A stretch of 64,000 bases of DNA from NCBI RefSeq assembly GCF_002278135.3, contig NZ_CP029425.2, positions 7,974,001 through 8,038,000 of the forward strand. The letters are read 5' to 3'. The DNA comes from Bradyrhizobium ottawaense (GTDB taxonomy: Bacteria > Pseudomonadota > Alphaproteobacteria > Rhizobiales > Xanthobacteraceae). Of the stretch, positions 1-8,546 are shown one piece after another; the first letter of the stretch is position 1, and each line of letters begins with the position of its first letter. A program made the position numbers and the translations under genes. Under the pieces are notes generated by a model that saw only the letters and a program-made list of their open reading frames with translations, was not told where the DNA came from and searched no databases.

Positions 1-342
1 GCCGACGCCGATGAACGCCGTGCGACAAGCGCGTAAGGCGTCACCGAGCTCTGAACGGCGGACGCCAGGACCGGCTGCCATCAGTCTGATCTCTTTCAGG
101 TGGGGGCCAAGGCCCCTGATTTCACGAGCAATTCAGGGTACTCGCCCCGGATTAACATCATGTTCGCCCTGCGTCCAACGCAGCCGGGTTCATCCAAAAC
201 CCTGATGGCCCACATCTACCCCTGATGGCCCCGCACGCAAGTCCGGTATTTCACAGTCTTTGCGGCTTTTTGGTGCAGTGGCCGCCGCCCCTCCCCGGTC
301 CTGGAGAGGCGGCTAGTTCCGATCGACCGAACCGGGCGGCTG
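1..342. other. Left-edge stretch without a recognisable gene
   Basis: I see no convincing gene here. Short open frames are present, but they have no recognisable domain, no ribosome-binding site and a composition typical of shadow frames. A ten-base word, CCTGATGGCC, occurs twice about 20 bases apart near 201-230. The stretch may be the flank of a gene lying beyond the left edge. Confidence 0.4.
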
Positions 343-612
343 CTAGAACCGGCCGCCGCCCCGCACCAGCCGTACCACCAGCAGCAGGATGACCGCGCCG
401 ATGGCGGAATAGACGATCTCGGATACCAAGCCCGTGCCGAGGCGAATGCCGAGCTTCGGAAACAGGAAGCTCGCCACCAGCGCACCGGCGATGCCGACCA
501 CGATGTCGCCGATGATCCCGAACCCCGTTCCGCGCACCACCTTGCCGGCGAGCCAGCCGGCCACCAGCCCGACGAACAGGATGACGAGCAGGCCTTCGTT
601 TGAAATGTGCAT
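343..612 (-). CDS. GlsB/YeaQ/YmgE family stress-response membrane protein
   Basis: An 89-residue, very hydrophobic protein with three predicted membrane segments separated by short glycine-rich turns. The pattern GWLAGKVVRGTGFGIIGDIV followed by a GALVASFLFP stretch is typical of the transglycosylase-associated protein family (PF04226), which sits in the inner membrane and is often stress-induced; its molecular role is not established. Family length is about 80-90 residues, so I chose the ATG at 612 and not the much longer upstream extension, which is arginine- and cysteine-rich and unlike a protein N-terminus. It lies downstream of the amide/peptide uptake operon on the same strand, 218 bases away, and is probably independent. 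Confidence 0.85.
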   Translation of the reverse strand: MHISNEGLLVILFVGLVAGWLAGKVVRGTGFGIIGDIVVGIAGALVASFLFPKLGIRLGTGLVSEIVYSAIGAVILLLVVRLVRGGGRF

Positions 613-830
613 AAATCTGGTCCCTCTGCATGAACGGCCGCATGGAACGGGAACCGGGATGAATGGCGTCTGAATGCTAGTCGCTTCACCCGCCTTCGAC
701 AAAAATGTCGAAAACAACCCCATGCAAAGTAGAACGGCTTCTGCCTGCAGTCGCCGGTGAACTGTGACAACTCGGTGTTGCCGTAGAGGAATTTCAAAGG
801 AAGGAGCGCTGCTGCAGCGCCGTTCAAATA

Positions 831-1808
831 CTATGACAGCGCCGCCGTCTGCTCCGCCAGCACACATCGCGCCGCCCGGCCCGGCCCGACCGCCACATTG
901 GCAGGCAATTGCGCCAGGCAACGGGGCTGCGCCACGGCGCAGCGCGGGGCGAAGGAGCAGTTGTGGGGTTTCTCGGTCAGCGAAGGCGGCGTGCCGGGAA
1001 TGGTTTCGAGGCGGGCGCCACGCTTGGCGCCGTGAATAGTCGAGGCGAGCAGGCCCTTGGCATAGGGATGCACCGGGCTGCGGACGATGTCGCGAAGCGT
1101 GCCCTGCTCCACGATCTGGCCGGCATACATCACCGCGACACGGTCGCAGATCTCGATGGCGACGCCGATGTCGTGGGTGACGAAGATGACGGACATGCCG
1201 AACTCGCGCTGCAGCTCGCGCAGCAAGAGCAGGATCTGGATCTGCACGGTGGCATCGAGCGCGGTGGTCGGCTCATCCGCGAGCAGGATTTTTGGCCGGC
1301 ACGCCAGCGCCAGCGCGATCATGGCGCGCTGACGCATGCCGCCGGACATCTCGTGCGGATAGGCGTCGAGCCGGCGTTTTGCGGAGGGAATGCGCACGAC
1401 TTCGAGCATTTCGAGTGCGCGTGCCCTGCCCTCCGCGTAGCTTTTGCCCTCGTGGCGCACGACGCTTTCGGCGATCTGCGCCCCGATGGTGTAGACCGGA
1501 TCCAGCGCCAATGCCGGCTCCTGGAAGATCATCGACACGGTCTGGCCGCGGAAGGACGACAGCTCCTCGTCGTTCATGGCGAGCACGTCGCGGCCCATGA
1601 CGTTGACGGTGCCGGAAATCTGCGTGCGCTTCTTCGGCAACAGCCGCATCAGCGCACGCAGGGTCACGCTCTTTCCCGAACCGGACTCGCCGAGCAGGCC
1701 CAACACCTCACTGTTGCCCAGCGAGAGACTGAGATCGTTCACGGCGTAGACCGTGCGCTCCCCGGTGAAGCGGATGTTGAGGCCTGAGATGTCGACGAGG
1801 TTGGTCAT
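831..1808 (-). CDS. Peptide/nickel-type ABC transporter ATPase (OppD/DppD-like)
   Basis: 325 residues. Cytoplasmic ATPase that would power a peptide-type importer. Visible motifs are Walker A GLLGESGSGKS near residue 40, the ABC signature MSGGMRQRA near residue 155, Walker B KILLADEPTTALD near 175, and the C-terminal oligopeptide-transporter module with the cysteine-containing pattern SFAPRC near residue 287. It is the last gene of the operon that starts at 8347; its ATG overlaps the stop of the amidase by four bases, which indicates translational coupling. The partner ATPase is at 3411-4472, so the usual D-F pair is split by an amidase and a small protein. Confidence 0.92.
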   Translation of the reverse strand: MTNLVDISGLNIRFTGERTVYAVNDLSLSLGNSEVLGLLGESGSGKSVTLRALMRLLPKKRTQISGTVNVMGRDVLAMNDEELSSFRGQTVSMIFQEPALALDPVYTIGAQIAESVVRHEGKSYAEGRARALEMLEVVRIPSAKRRLDAYPHEMSGGMRQRAMIALALACRPKILLADEPTTALDATVQIQILLLLRELQREFGMSVIFVTHDIGVAIEICDRVAVMYAGQIVEQGTLRDIVRSPVHPYAKGLLASTIHGAKRGARLETIPGTPPSLTEKPHNCSFAPRCAVAQPRCLAQLPANVAVGPGRAARCVLAEQTAALS

Positions 1809-3220
1809 GACGGCAGTTTCGGCAATCGATCGTGATAATCGGTGACGCGCTGGAAGGCCGCGCCGATGGTGAGCAGGGTCGCTTCGTCGAAGGAGCGGCC
1901 GATCAGCTGCATGCCGACCGGCAGGCCGCTTTTCGTGAAGCCCGAGGGCACGGTGAGCGACGGCAGGCCGAGGAAGTTCACCGGGCGGGTGAACAGCGTC
2001 AGCCGCTGCACCATGGCCGGTGCGTTCGGCCCGCCCCCGACATCGCTCTCCTCGATCGTCGGCGCCGGCACCGGCGAGGCCGGCGCGATCACGGCATCGA
2101 CGTCCGAGGTCGCCGCGTTGTGCGCGGCCAGCGCCGGGCCGCGCCAGCGCATCGCTTCCAGATATGTGATGGCTGGAACGGCGAGACCGTTCTGCAGTCG
2201 CATCAGGACTTGCGGGCCATAGTCCTGCGGACGCTCGATCATCCAGCGCTTGTGGAAGGCGGCAGCTTCGGCGGCGAGCACGAGCTGGCTCGCCGAGGAC
2301 AATTGCCGCTGGTCCGGCAGCTCGACCGTGACGATGTCCGCGCCCTCACGCTTGAGCACGGCGATGGTCTCGTCCAGCACGCGCGCGACCTCGCTGTCGA
2401 GATCGTCGACATAGAACGAGGCGGGTACGCCGATCTTGAGGCCTTTCAGCGAGCCCTTGGTCGCGCCGACATAGTCCGACAGCGGCTCGTGGCTGCAGGT
2501 CGAGTCCGCAGGGTCCGCCCCAGCCATCAGCGCCAGCAGCAGCGCGCAATCCTCGGCGGTGCGGGCAAGCGGGCCGACGGTGTCGAGCGACTGCGACAAC
2601 GGCATCGCGCCGGCCCGGCTGACGCGACCGACGGTGGTCTTCAACCCCGTGACGCCGCAGAAATGCGCGGGCATCCGGATGGAGCCGCCGGTGTCCGAGC
2701 CCAGCGCCGCATAGGTCAGCCGCGCCGCGACCGCCGAGCCGGAGCCCGACGACGAGCCGCCGGTGATGTGCGCGACGTTCCAGGGATTGCGCACCGGGCC
2801 GTAATGGGCGTTGTGCCCGGTCGGGCCGTAGGCGAATTCGGCCAGATGCAGCGTGCCGAGCCTGATCTGGCCGGCGTCCTTCAACCGCTGCAACGCCGTG
2901 GAGGTCACGGTCGGCACGAAATCACGACGGATCAGCGAGCCGCAGGTCGCGACGTGGCCGGCATCGTAATACATGTCCTTGTGCGCGAGCGGCACGCCGT
3001 GCAGCGGACCACGGACATTGCCCTTGGCGAGATCGGAATCGGCGGCCTCCGCCGCATGCAATGCAGCCTCGGCCTCGATCGACATGAAGGCGTTGAGATG
3101 CGGCTGCCACTGCGCAATGCGGTGCAACAGCGCGCGCGTCACCTCATGCGAGGACACCTGCTTCATCGCGATCGCGCGCGCGACCTGGGTGAGCGTCATC
3201 AATGCAGGCTCAGTGCTCAT
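1805..3220 (-). CDS. Amidase-signature family hydrolase (GatA/AtzE-like)
   Basis: 471 residues, the usual length for the amidase signature family, which hydrolyses carboxamide bonds in the cytoplasm. The catalytic Ser-cisSer-Lys triad is readable: Lys81 in HKDMYY, Ser156 in GGSSSGSGSA and Ser180 in GSDTGGSIR; the 24-residue spacing between the serines is the family spacing. The gene overlaps both neighbours by four bases (an AtzG-like small protein upstream, an OppD-like ATPase downstream). This suggests that it acts on the compound imported by the transporter. It is not GatA of the tRNA amidotransferase, because no gatB or gatC is near. The substrate cannot be read from sequence. Confidence 0.9.
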   Translation of the reverse strand: MSTEPALMTLTQVARAIAMKQVSSHEVTRALLHRIAQWQPHLNAFMSIEAEAALHAAEAADSDLAKGNVRGPLHGVPLAHKDMYYDAGHVATCGSLIRRDFVPTVTSTALQRLKDAGQIRLGTLHLAEFAYGPTGHNAHYGPVRNPWNVAHITGGSSSGSGSAVAARLTYAALGSDTGGSIRMPAHFCGVTGLKTTVGRVSRAGAMPLSQSLDTVGPLARTAEDCALLLALMAGADPADSTCSHEPLSDYVGATKGSLKGLKIGVPASFYVDDLDSEVARVLDETIAVLKREGADIVTVELPDQRQLSSASQLVLAAEAAAFHKRWMIERPQDYGPQVLMRLQNGLAVPAITYLEAMRWRGPALAAHNAATSDVDAVIAPASPVPAPTIEESDVGGGPNAPAMVQRLTLFTRPVNFLGLPSLTVPSGFTKSGLPVGMQLIGRSFDEATLLTIGAAFQRVTDYHDRLPKLPS

Positions 3221-3414
3221 TTCGACACCTTCTGCGTCTGCACGGTCGGATAGAGCGCGGGCTCGAGGTCGAACGGCAGCGTGCCGGCGATGGCCGCGAA
3301 GCCTTCGAAGGCAGGTCCGATGGAATTAGAGATGCGCGTCGCGATCTCGTCGTCCACGGGGACGCCGGCAACTAGCGAAATCGGCTTGATCTCTTTCGGT
3401 GTCGGTCTCGTCAT
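3217..3414 (-). CDS. AtzG-like small protein (DUF4089 type), putative amidase partner
   Basis: 65 residues. The pattern of a short helix, then GVPVDDEIATRISNSIGPAF, then GFAAIAGTLPFDLEPA resembles AtzG-like proteins (DUF4089), which form a complex with AtzE-type amidases in the cyanuric acid pathway, much as GatC does with GatA. I chose the ATG at 3414 because it overlaps the stop of the upstream ATPase (ATGA); a further upstream start would run deep into that ATPase gene. The stop overlaps the start of the amidase by four bases, so both are probably made in equal amounts. The family call is by eye and moderate; the close coupling to the amidase supports it. Confidence 0.68.
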   Translation of the reverse strand: MTRPTPKEIKPISLVAGVPVDDEIATRISNSIGPAFEGFAAIAGTLPFDLEPALYPTVQTQKVSK

Positions 3415-4472
3415 GCGATCTTCTCCCTGGGCGCGCGGCTGTGGCCTGAACCCGGTATCGCCATGTAGCACGCGGCCTCGTGGCCCATATTATCCAGCGC
3501 GGTGAGCTTTGGTGTCGCATTTGCGCAGAGCGGCTCCGCAAACGGGCAACGGGTGTGGAAGCGGCAGCCCGGGGGCGGATCAATCGGGTTGGGCGGATCG
3601 CCGGTGATTGGCGGTTGCTCGGTGCGCCTGTCGGGGTCCGACGACGGCATCGCCGCCAGGAGTGCGCGCGTGTAGGGATGCGCAGGGTTGTCCCAGACCT
3701 GGTCGACCGGGCCGAGCTCGACGACCTCGCCGAGATACATCACCAGCACGCGGTCCGAGATGTAACGGACGACGTTGAGGTCATGGCTGATGAAGAGATA
3801 GGTCAGCCCGAACTCGCGCTTGAGATCGGCGAGCAGGTTGAGCACCTGCGCCTCGACGGATTTGTCGAGCGCGGAGACCGCTTCATCCAAAATCACCAAC
3901 CGCGGCGACAGCGCCAGCGCGCGCGCGATGTTGACGCGCTGGCGCTGGCCGCCGGAGATCTCGTGCGGATAGCGGTTGGCGAAGTTTTCGGGGCGCAAGC
4001 CGACCTTGCCGAGCAGCTCGCGCGCCAACGCCCGTGACGCGCCATCGCCCATGCCGTGCACCTTCGGGCCAAAGGCGATCGATTCCTCGATCGTCAGGCG
4101 CGGATTGAGCGAAGCATAGGAGTCCTGGAACACCATCTGCATGCCGCGGCGCAATTCGCGCAAGCTCAGCGACTGGCCGACGGTCATGCCGTCATAGATG
4201 ATGTCGCCAGTGTCGCGCGGCATCAGATGCATCAGCAGGCGCGCGGTGGTGGACTTGCCGCAGCCGGACTCGCCGACGATGCCGACGGTCTCGCCCTTGG
4301 CGACGGCGAAGGAGACGTTGTCGACGGCGCGCACGGTGCGCTTCGCGGCAAACAATCCACCGCGAACGGGAAAGTGCTTTGTCAGTCCGTTGACCTGAAG
4401 CAACGGCTGCGCGACGCCGCCGCGGTCTTCGACCGGCTCGAGCATTTCGACGGATGTGTTGCTCTCGCTCAT
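3411..4472 (-). CDS. Peptide/nickel-type ABC transporter ATPase (OppF/DppF-like)
   Basis: 353 residues. Second ATPase of the importer. Walker A GIVGESGCGKSTTARLL, the signature ISGGQRQRVNIARAL, a Walker B region LVILDEAVSALDKSV and the C-terminal oligopeptide module with RFHTRCPFAEPLC are all visible. The open frame runs on upstream to about 5519, but that part is the antisense-like shadow of the permease gene and a palindromic repeat. The ATG at 4472 follows the permease stop by two bases and gives a normal N-terminus (MSESNTSVEM). It is a member of the operon 8347-831. Confidence 0.92.
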   Translation of the reverse strand: MSESNTSVEMLEPVEDRGGVAQPLLQVNGLTKHFPVRGGLFAAKRTVRAVDNVSFAVAKGETVGIVGESGCGKSTTARLLMHLMPRDTGDIIYDGMTVGQSLSLRELRRGMQMVFQDSYASLNPRLTIEESIAFGPKVHGMGDGASRALARELLGKVGLRPENFANRYPHEISGGQRQRVNIARALALSPRLVILDEAVSALDKSVEAQVLNLLADLKREFGLTYLFISHDLNVVRYISDRVLVMYLGEVVELGPVDQVWDNPAHPYTRALLAAMPSSDPDRRTEQPPITGDPPNPIDPPPGCRFHTRCPFAEPLCANATPKLTALDNMGHEAACYMAIPGSGHSRAPREKIA

Positions 4473-4474
4473 GG

Positions 4475-5380
4475 CTAGTTCCTGATGTCCATGGCGCTCC
4501 GCAGGCCGTCCGAAAGCAGGTTGAAGCAGATCGAGACGGCGAAGATCATCGCGCCCGGCAATGCGGCGACCCAGGGATTGACGTAGATCGCGGTACGCAA
4601 GGTGTTGAGCATTAGCCCCCATTCCGGCTCCGGCGGCTTGGTGCCGAGACCGAGGAAAGAAAGGCCGGCCGCCAGGATCATCGAGACCGAAATCAGGCTC
4701 GTCGCATAGACGAAGATCGCGCCGAGCACGTTGCCGAGGATGTGCACGCGCATGATGGTGAAGGGCCCGGCGCCGGAGGCGCGCGCGGCCTCGACGAAGT
4801 CCATGTTGCGCACGCCGGTGGTGACGCTTTCGGCGACGCGGGTGATCTGCGGCACGAACACGACCGTCAACGACACGATGGAATTGAGGATGCCGGCGCC
4901 CAGCGCGCCGGAGATCGCGATCGCCAGCAGCACGGAGGGAAAGGCGTAGAACACGTCGATCGTGCGCATGATCGCGGTGTTGAGCTTGCCGCCGACATAG
5001 CCGGCGACGAGGCCCAGCGAGGTGCCGATGCAGAAGGCGAGGATCACGGGCAGAATGCCGATGACCAGCGACAGCCGCCCGCCGTAGATCAGCCGTGCCA
5101 GCATGTCGCGGCCGAGTTCGTCGGTGCCGAGCGGGTAGCCAACGGTGCCGATGTGGCGCAGGCGGCGGATCATGGAGCCCTTGTAGGGATCTTCCAGACC
5201 CAACCATGGCGCAAGGATCGCGGACAGGAAGATCAGCAGCAGCACCAGCGCGCAGGCCATGCTGACCTTGTCGCGCCGGATGCGGCGGCCGACGGTCGCC
5301 CAATAGCCGCGCGCCTTGGTGGCGGGGGCGGCCTGCAGCGCGGCATCGGCGGTGGCGGCGGACAACGGAAGCTCGCTCAT
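4475..5380 (-). CDS. Peptide-type ABC transporter permease (DppC/OppC-like)
   Basis: 301 residues with about six membrane segments. The N-terminal OppC_N type helix (KVSMACALVLLLIFLSAIL) is followed by PYKGSMIRRLRHIGTVGYPLGTDELGRD, the family hallmark. The permease EAA-like loop is at VEAARASGAGPFTIMRVHIL, where the ATPases dock. I chose the ATG at 5380; the longer frame upstream passes through a palindromic repeat whose translation gives the recurring false peptide WVPAFAGTT. Downstream, the OppF-like ATPase begins after two bases. Confidence 0.9.
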   Translation of the reverse strand: MSELPLSAATADAALQAAPATKARGYWATVGRRIRRDKVSMACALVLLLIFLSAILAPWLGLEDPYKGSMIRRLRHIGTVGYPLGTDELGRDMLARLIYGGRLSLVIGILPVILAFCIGTSLGLVAGYVGGKLNTAIMRTIDVFYAFPSVLLAIAISGALGAGILNSIVSLTVVFVPQITRVAESVTTGVRNMDFVEAARASGAGPFTIMRVHILGNVLGAIFVYATSLISVSMILAAGLSFLGLGTKPPEPEWGLMLNTLRTAIYVNPWVAALPGAMIFAVSICFNLLSDGLRSAMDIRN

Positions 5381-5396
5381 CGCCGCAATTTCCATC

Positions 5397-5517
5397 GTCG
5401 TCCCGGCGAAAGCCGGGACCCATAGCCACGAAATGTAATTTGGCGAAGACTCGTAGTGGCCGTCTCGTCCCACAACCGCTTACCGGGGTTATGGGTCCCG
5501 GCCTTCGCCGGGACGAC
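5397..5517. repeat. Palindromic repeat, family A (inside the transporter operon)
   Basis: Begins GTCGTCCCGGCGAA and ends with the inverse, TTCGCCGGGACGAC. It carries the inner words CCCATA and TGGCGAAGACTCG that recur in the copies at 10314, 58214 and 61806. It lies between the two permease genes of one operon and can fold into a long hairpin in the transcript. Such elements act in other bacteria as mRNA stabilisers or attenuators; whether this one does is unknown. Confidence 0.85.
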
Positions 5518-5542
5518 ACTGAGTGTGTGGCACCTCATCCCA

Positions 5543-6496
5543 CTAGCCCCGCTTGATGCGCGGATCGATCGCGGCTTGCGCGATGTCGACCATGAGATTG
5601 AGGAAGACGAAGAACAGCGCCAGGATCAGGATCGTGCCCTGCAGCAGCGGCAAATCACGCTGGAAGATCGCCGAGTTGAGCAGGAAGCCCGAGCCCGGCC
5701 AGGAGAACACGGTCTCGATCAGGATCGAGCCGCCGAGCATATAACCGAGTTGAAGCCCCATCACCGCGAGCGCGGTGGGCGCGGCGTTCTTGATGACGTG
5801 GCGGAACACGCCGCGCTCATGCAGCCCCTTGGCGCGCAGGGCCTCGACAAAATCCTGGCTCAGGATGTCGCCGGTCAGCGCGCGCACCGTGCGGGTGACG
5901 ATACCCATGGGAATCACCGATGTCGTGATCGCGGGCAGCACGAGGTATTGCAGGTGCGCCCAGTCCCAGGCCCAGGTGGCGGAGCCGCCGGGCCCGGCGC
6001 CGACCGCGGGCAGCCAGTTCAGCTGCACCGAGAAGATGATGACGAGCACCATGCCGAGCCAGTAATGCGGCACGGATACGCCCGCGATGGCAAAGGACGT
6101 CGCGAGCTTGTCGATCCAGGTCTCGCGGAAATAGCCGGCGATCAGGCCGAGCAGGATGCCCATGGTGAAGCCGATGATCGCGGCGGCAATCGCCAGCGTG
6201 ACGGTGTTGCTGACCGCGCGCATGACCTCGGCGAGCACGGGGCGCCCCGTCGCAATGGAATTGCCGAGATCGCCGTGCAGCGCGCGCATCAGCCACAAGC
6301 CGAACTGCACCGGCAGCGGGCGGTCAAAACCATAGGCGGTACGCAGCTGCGCGGCGAGCTCCTGCGAGGCATCGGCCGGCAGCACCGCGACCAGCGGATC
6401 GCCCGGCGTGATGTGCACGAGCAGGAAACACACCAGCGCGACGCTGATGACGATCGGGACGACGTAGACGATGCGTCTGGCGATATAGGCGAGCAC
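5543..6496 (-). CDS. Peptide-type ABC transporter permease (DppB/OppB-like)
   Basis: 317 residues, six membrane segments. The start MLAYIARRIVYVVPIVISVALVCFLL, the HITPGDPL motif near residue 29 and the AYGFDRPLPVQFGLWL region are diagnostic for the DppB family. The docking loop is at FVEALRAKGLHERGVFRHVI. It pairs with the permease at 4475-5380. The two genes are separated by 162 bases holding a palindromic repeat, which is unusual for such a pair, normally nearly contiguous. Confidence 0.92.
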   Translation of the reverse strand: MLAYIARRIVYVVPIVISVALVCFLLVHITPGDPLVAVLPADASQELAAQLRTAYGFDRPLPVQFGLWLMRALHGDLGNSIATGRPVLAEVMRAVSNTVTLAIAAAIIGFTMGILLGLIAGYFRETWIDKLATSFAIAGVSVPHYWLGMVLVIIFSVQLNWLPAVGAGPGGSATWAWDWAHLQYLVLPAITTSVIPMGIVTRTVRALTGDILSQDFVEALRAKGLHERGVFRHVIKNAAPTALAVMGLQLGYMLGGSILIETVFSWPGSGFLLNSAIFQRDLPLLQGTILILALFFVFLNLMVDIAQAAIDPRIKRG

Positions 6497-6510
6497 TGGT
6501 CTTCTTTCTT

Positions 6511-6670
6511 CCTTCTCCCCTTGTGGGAGAAGGTGGCGCGAAGCGCCGGATGAGGGGTATCTATCCGCGGATACAGCATTATCGAATGAGCGAGAGGGTC
6601 ACTCGCGGAGAGAGACCCCTCACCCGGCTTCGCTGTCGCGAAGCCACCCTCTCCCACAAGGGGAGAGGGT
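6511..6670. repeat. Large palindromic repeat, family B
   Basis: Left arm begins CCTTCTCCCCTTGTGGGAGA and the right arm is its inverse, ending in CACAAGGGGAGAGGGTG. The inner arms GATGAGGGG and CCCCTCACCC also pair. A second copy lies at 20808-20950. Here it separates the binding-protein gene from the permease genes of one operon, so it could hold back readthrough and keep binding protein in excess. Confidence 0.87.
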
Positions 6671-6691
6671 GCACTGTTCGTGTGGCGCGAA

Positions 6692-8347
6692 CTACTTCAT
6701 CGACACCAGCGAGAAGTCGATGAACCAGCTCTTCGGCTGCACCACGCCGGTCACCTTCGGGCTCATCGCGCGGGGGCCGACGTCGTGGGCGACGTAGAGG
6801 AATGCGGCATCGTCGACCGAGGCCGCGTGCAGCTCGGCGAGCGCGGCGTCGCGCGCGGCGGGATCGAAGGTCTGGCGGGCCTTCTTCACCAGCTCGTCGA
6901 ACTTGGGATTGTTGATGAAACCCCAATTGTTCGAGACCGGCGGCGCCATGCCCGATTGCAGGAAGCGCACCAGGGCGAAGAACGGATCCATCGCCGCGTA
7001 GGTCACGTTGGTCGCGTGCGAACCGTTCGCCGACGGATCCTTGGCGCCCCGGCGCCAGTTCGTGAACAGCGTATTCCATTCGATGACGTCGAGCTGCACA
7101 TCGAAGTAGCATTCGGCAAGGGCCTGCTGGAGATACTCGTTCATCGGCAAGGGCTGCATCTGGCCCGAACCCGAGGCGGAGGTCTGGGTCTTGACCGTCA
7201 GCTTCTTGTTGGGGCCGAAGCCCGCCTCCTGCATCAGCTTCTGCGCAGCCGCCTTGTCATACTTGATCTCGAAGCTCGGCTTGCCGCGCCAGGGATGACC
7301 GGGCTCGAAGGTGCCGGTGGCCGGCACCATCAGGCCGGCGAGCAGGCCGTCCTTGAGACCTTCGCGATCGACGCAGAGGTTGGCGGCCTTGCGCACGCGG
7401 ATGTCGTTCCAGGGCGAGCCCTCGACGCGGGAGAACTGCCACGGCCAGACATGCGGCTGCTCGTTGGCGTAGAGCTTGAAGCCGCGCTGCTTGAGCTCGG
7501 GCAGTGCGTCCGGCGCCGGCGCCTCGACCCAGTCGACCTGACCGGAGAGCAGCGCCGCGGTGCGGGCGTTGGCTTCCGGCATCGGCAACAGCACCATCTT
7601 GTCGACCTTGGGCACGCGCGCCTTGTCCCAATAGCTCGCGTTCTTGACGAGCTCTAGCCGCTCGCGCGGCGTGAAGCTCGCCATCTTCCACGGGCCGGTG
7701 CCTGCAGCGTCCTTGGCAAACGCCGTCCATGCCGCCTGCGACTTGGCCTTGGCGTCGGCGCCTTCGGCCTTGTCATAGAAATGCTGCCACTTCGCCGGGC
7801 TCGCCATGAACAAATTGGTGAGGTTGATCGGCAGGAAGCTGTCGGGCTCCTTGGTGGTGAGCTCGACCGTCATGTCGTCGATCTTCTTGGCGGAGGCCAG
7901 CGTCGGCATGCGCGAGGCCGTGACGCCGACCTGGCTGGCGTCGAACTGCGGCGCGTCCTGCTTCAACACCTTCTCGACGTTCCACACCACGGCATCCGCG
8001 TTGAACGGGGAGCCATCGTGGAAGGTCACGCCAGGGCGCAGCTTGAAAACCCACTTGGTCTTGTCGGCATCGTCGACCTTCCACTCGGTGGCAAGGCCGG
8101 GAATCACCACGCTCGCCTTCTCGGCGGAGGACAGGTCCCAGCCGGTCAGCGCGTCGTACATGGTGAGGCCGGTGAAGCGGTTGCCTTCAAAACCCTGATC
8201 GGGCTGGCCAAGCGTGCGCGGAATATCGGCAGCGGTCATGCCGATGCGCAGCACGGTGTCGGCGCTGGCCTCACGCGGCCATGCAGCCGCCGTCGCTAGA
8301 GCGAGCACCGCGATCCATGCCGCGCGCGTGTTCTTCTTAGTAAGCAT
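6692..8347 (-). CDS. Peptide-type ABC transporter substrate-binding protein
   Basis: 551 residues. An N-terminal Sec signal peptide (positive start MLTKKNTRAAW, hydrophobic core, AAAWPREASA cleavage region near residue 29) leads to a family 5 (DppA/OppA) solute-binding protein. Family marks include WKVDDADKTKWVFKLRPGV and FHDGSPFNADAVVWNVEKVL near residues 90-130. It is the first gene of the operon running to 831. It is clearly paralogous to the divergent protein at 8547-10142: both contain ADIP, GQPD and the WKVDDADKTKW segment. The ligand is unknown; the amidase in the operon suggests an amide or peptide-like compound. Confidence 0.92.
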   Translation of the reverse strand: MLTKKNTRAAWIAVLALATAAAWPREASADTVLRIGMTAADIPRTLGQPDQGFEGNRFTGLTMYDALTGWDLSSAEKASVVIPGLATEWKVDDADKTKWVFKLRPGVTFHDGSPFNADAVVWNVEKVLKQDAPQFDASQVGVTASRMPTLASAKKIDDMTVELTTKEPDSFLPINLTNLFMASPAKWQHFYDKAEGADAKAKSQAAWTAFAKDAAGTGPWKMASFTPRERLELVKNASYWDKARVPKVDKMVLLPMPEANARTAALLSGQVDWVEAPAPDALPELKQRGFKLYANEQPHVWPWQFSRVEGSPWNDIRVRKAANLCVDREGLKDGLLAGLMVPATGTFEPGHPWRGKPSFEIKYDKAAAQKLMQEAGFGPNKKLTVKTQTSASGSGQMQPLPMNEYLQQALAECYFDVQLDVIEWNTLFTNWRRGAKDPSANGSHATNVTYAAMDPFFALVRFLQSGMAPPVSNNWGFINNPKFDELVKKARQTFDPAARDAALAELHAASVDDAAFLYVAHDVGPRAMSPKVTGVVQPKSWFIDFSLVSMK

Positions 8348-8384
8348 CGCCTCAATCCCTTTCCGGCTTCGATGACTATTTTTG

Positions 8385-8401
8385 ATGCAATCGTATGCAA
8401 T
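8385..8401. promoter_or_regulatory. Direct repeat ATGCAAT between divergent binding-protein genes (possible operator)
   Basis: ATGCAAT occurs at 8385-8391 and again at 8395-8401, exactly one helical turn apart, giving an array with TGCA at both ends. It lies in the 199-base space between two divergent paralogous binding-protein genes, about 38 bases from the minus-strand gene. The layout fits a shared operator, for example of a GntR-type regulator, but no regulator gene is near and the match is only by eye. Confidence 0.3.
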
Positions 8402-8546
8402 GGCTATGCCAAAGAGAAACTTATTCTGCGATTTGGCCCTGCGACGACAAGTCCTTGTAGGTCGCAGGCGGGTCCACGCGCCGCGCTGCCTATTCTGGCA
8501 TCAAGATTGCAAGTTCGGTCTCGAAATCCCCTGGGAGCTCTGGGCC

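Noticed and set aside
11..205. 64-codon frame at the left edge
   Set aside because: No ribosome-binding site or motif; composition is like noncoding DNA.
343..921. Long N-terminal extension of the GlsB-like protein
   Set aside because: The extension is cysteine- and arginine-rich, overlaps the end of the OppD-like gene and has no family support; the ATG at 612 gives the family length.
1832..3253. Long plus-strand frame opposite the amidase
   Set aside because: Composition is arginine- and alanine-rich with no domain; it is the antisense of a clearly real amidase gene.
5400..5475. Recurring peptide WVPAFAGTT at several places
   Set aside because: It is the conceptual translation of the family A palindromic repeat, not a conserved protein motif.
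3411..5519. A 702-codon open frame that could be read as a permease-ATPase fusion
   Set aside because: Only the last 353 codons are the OppF-like ATPase. The rest is an arginine-rich shadow of the permease gene, which is itself intact in another frame with a proper start at 5380.
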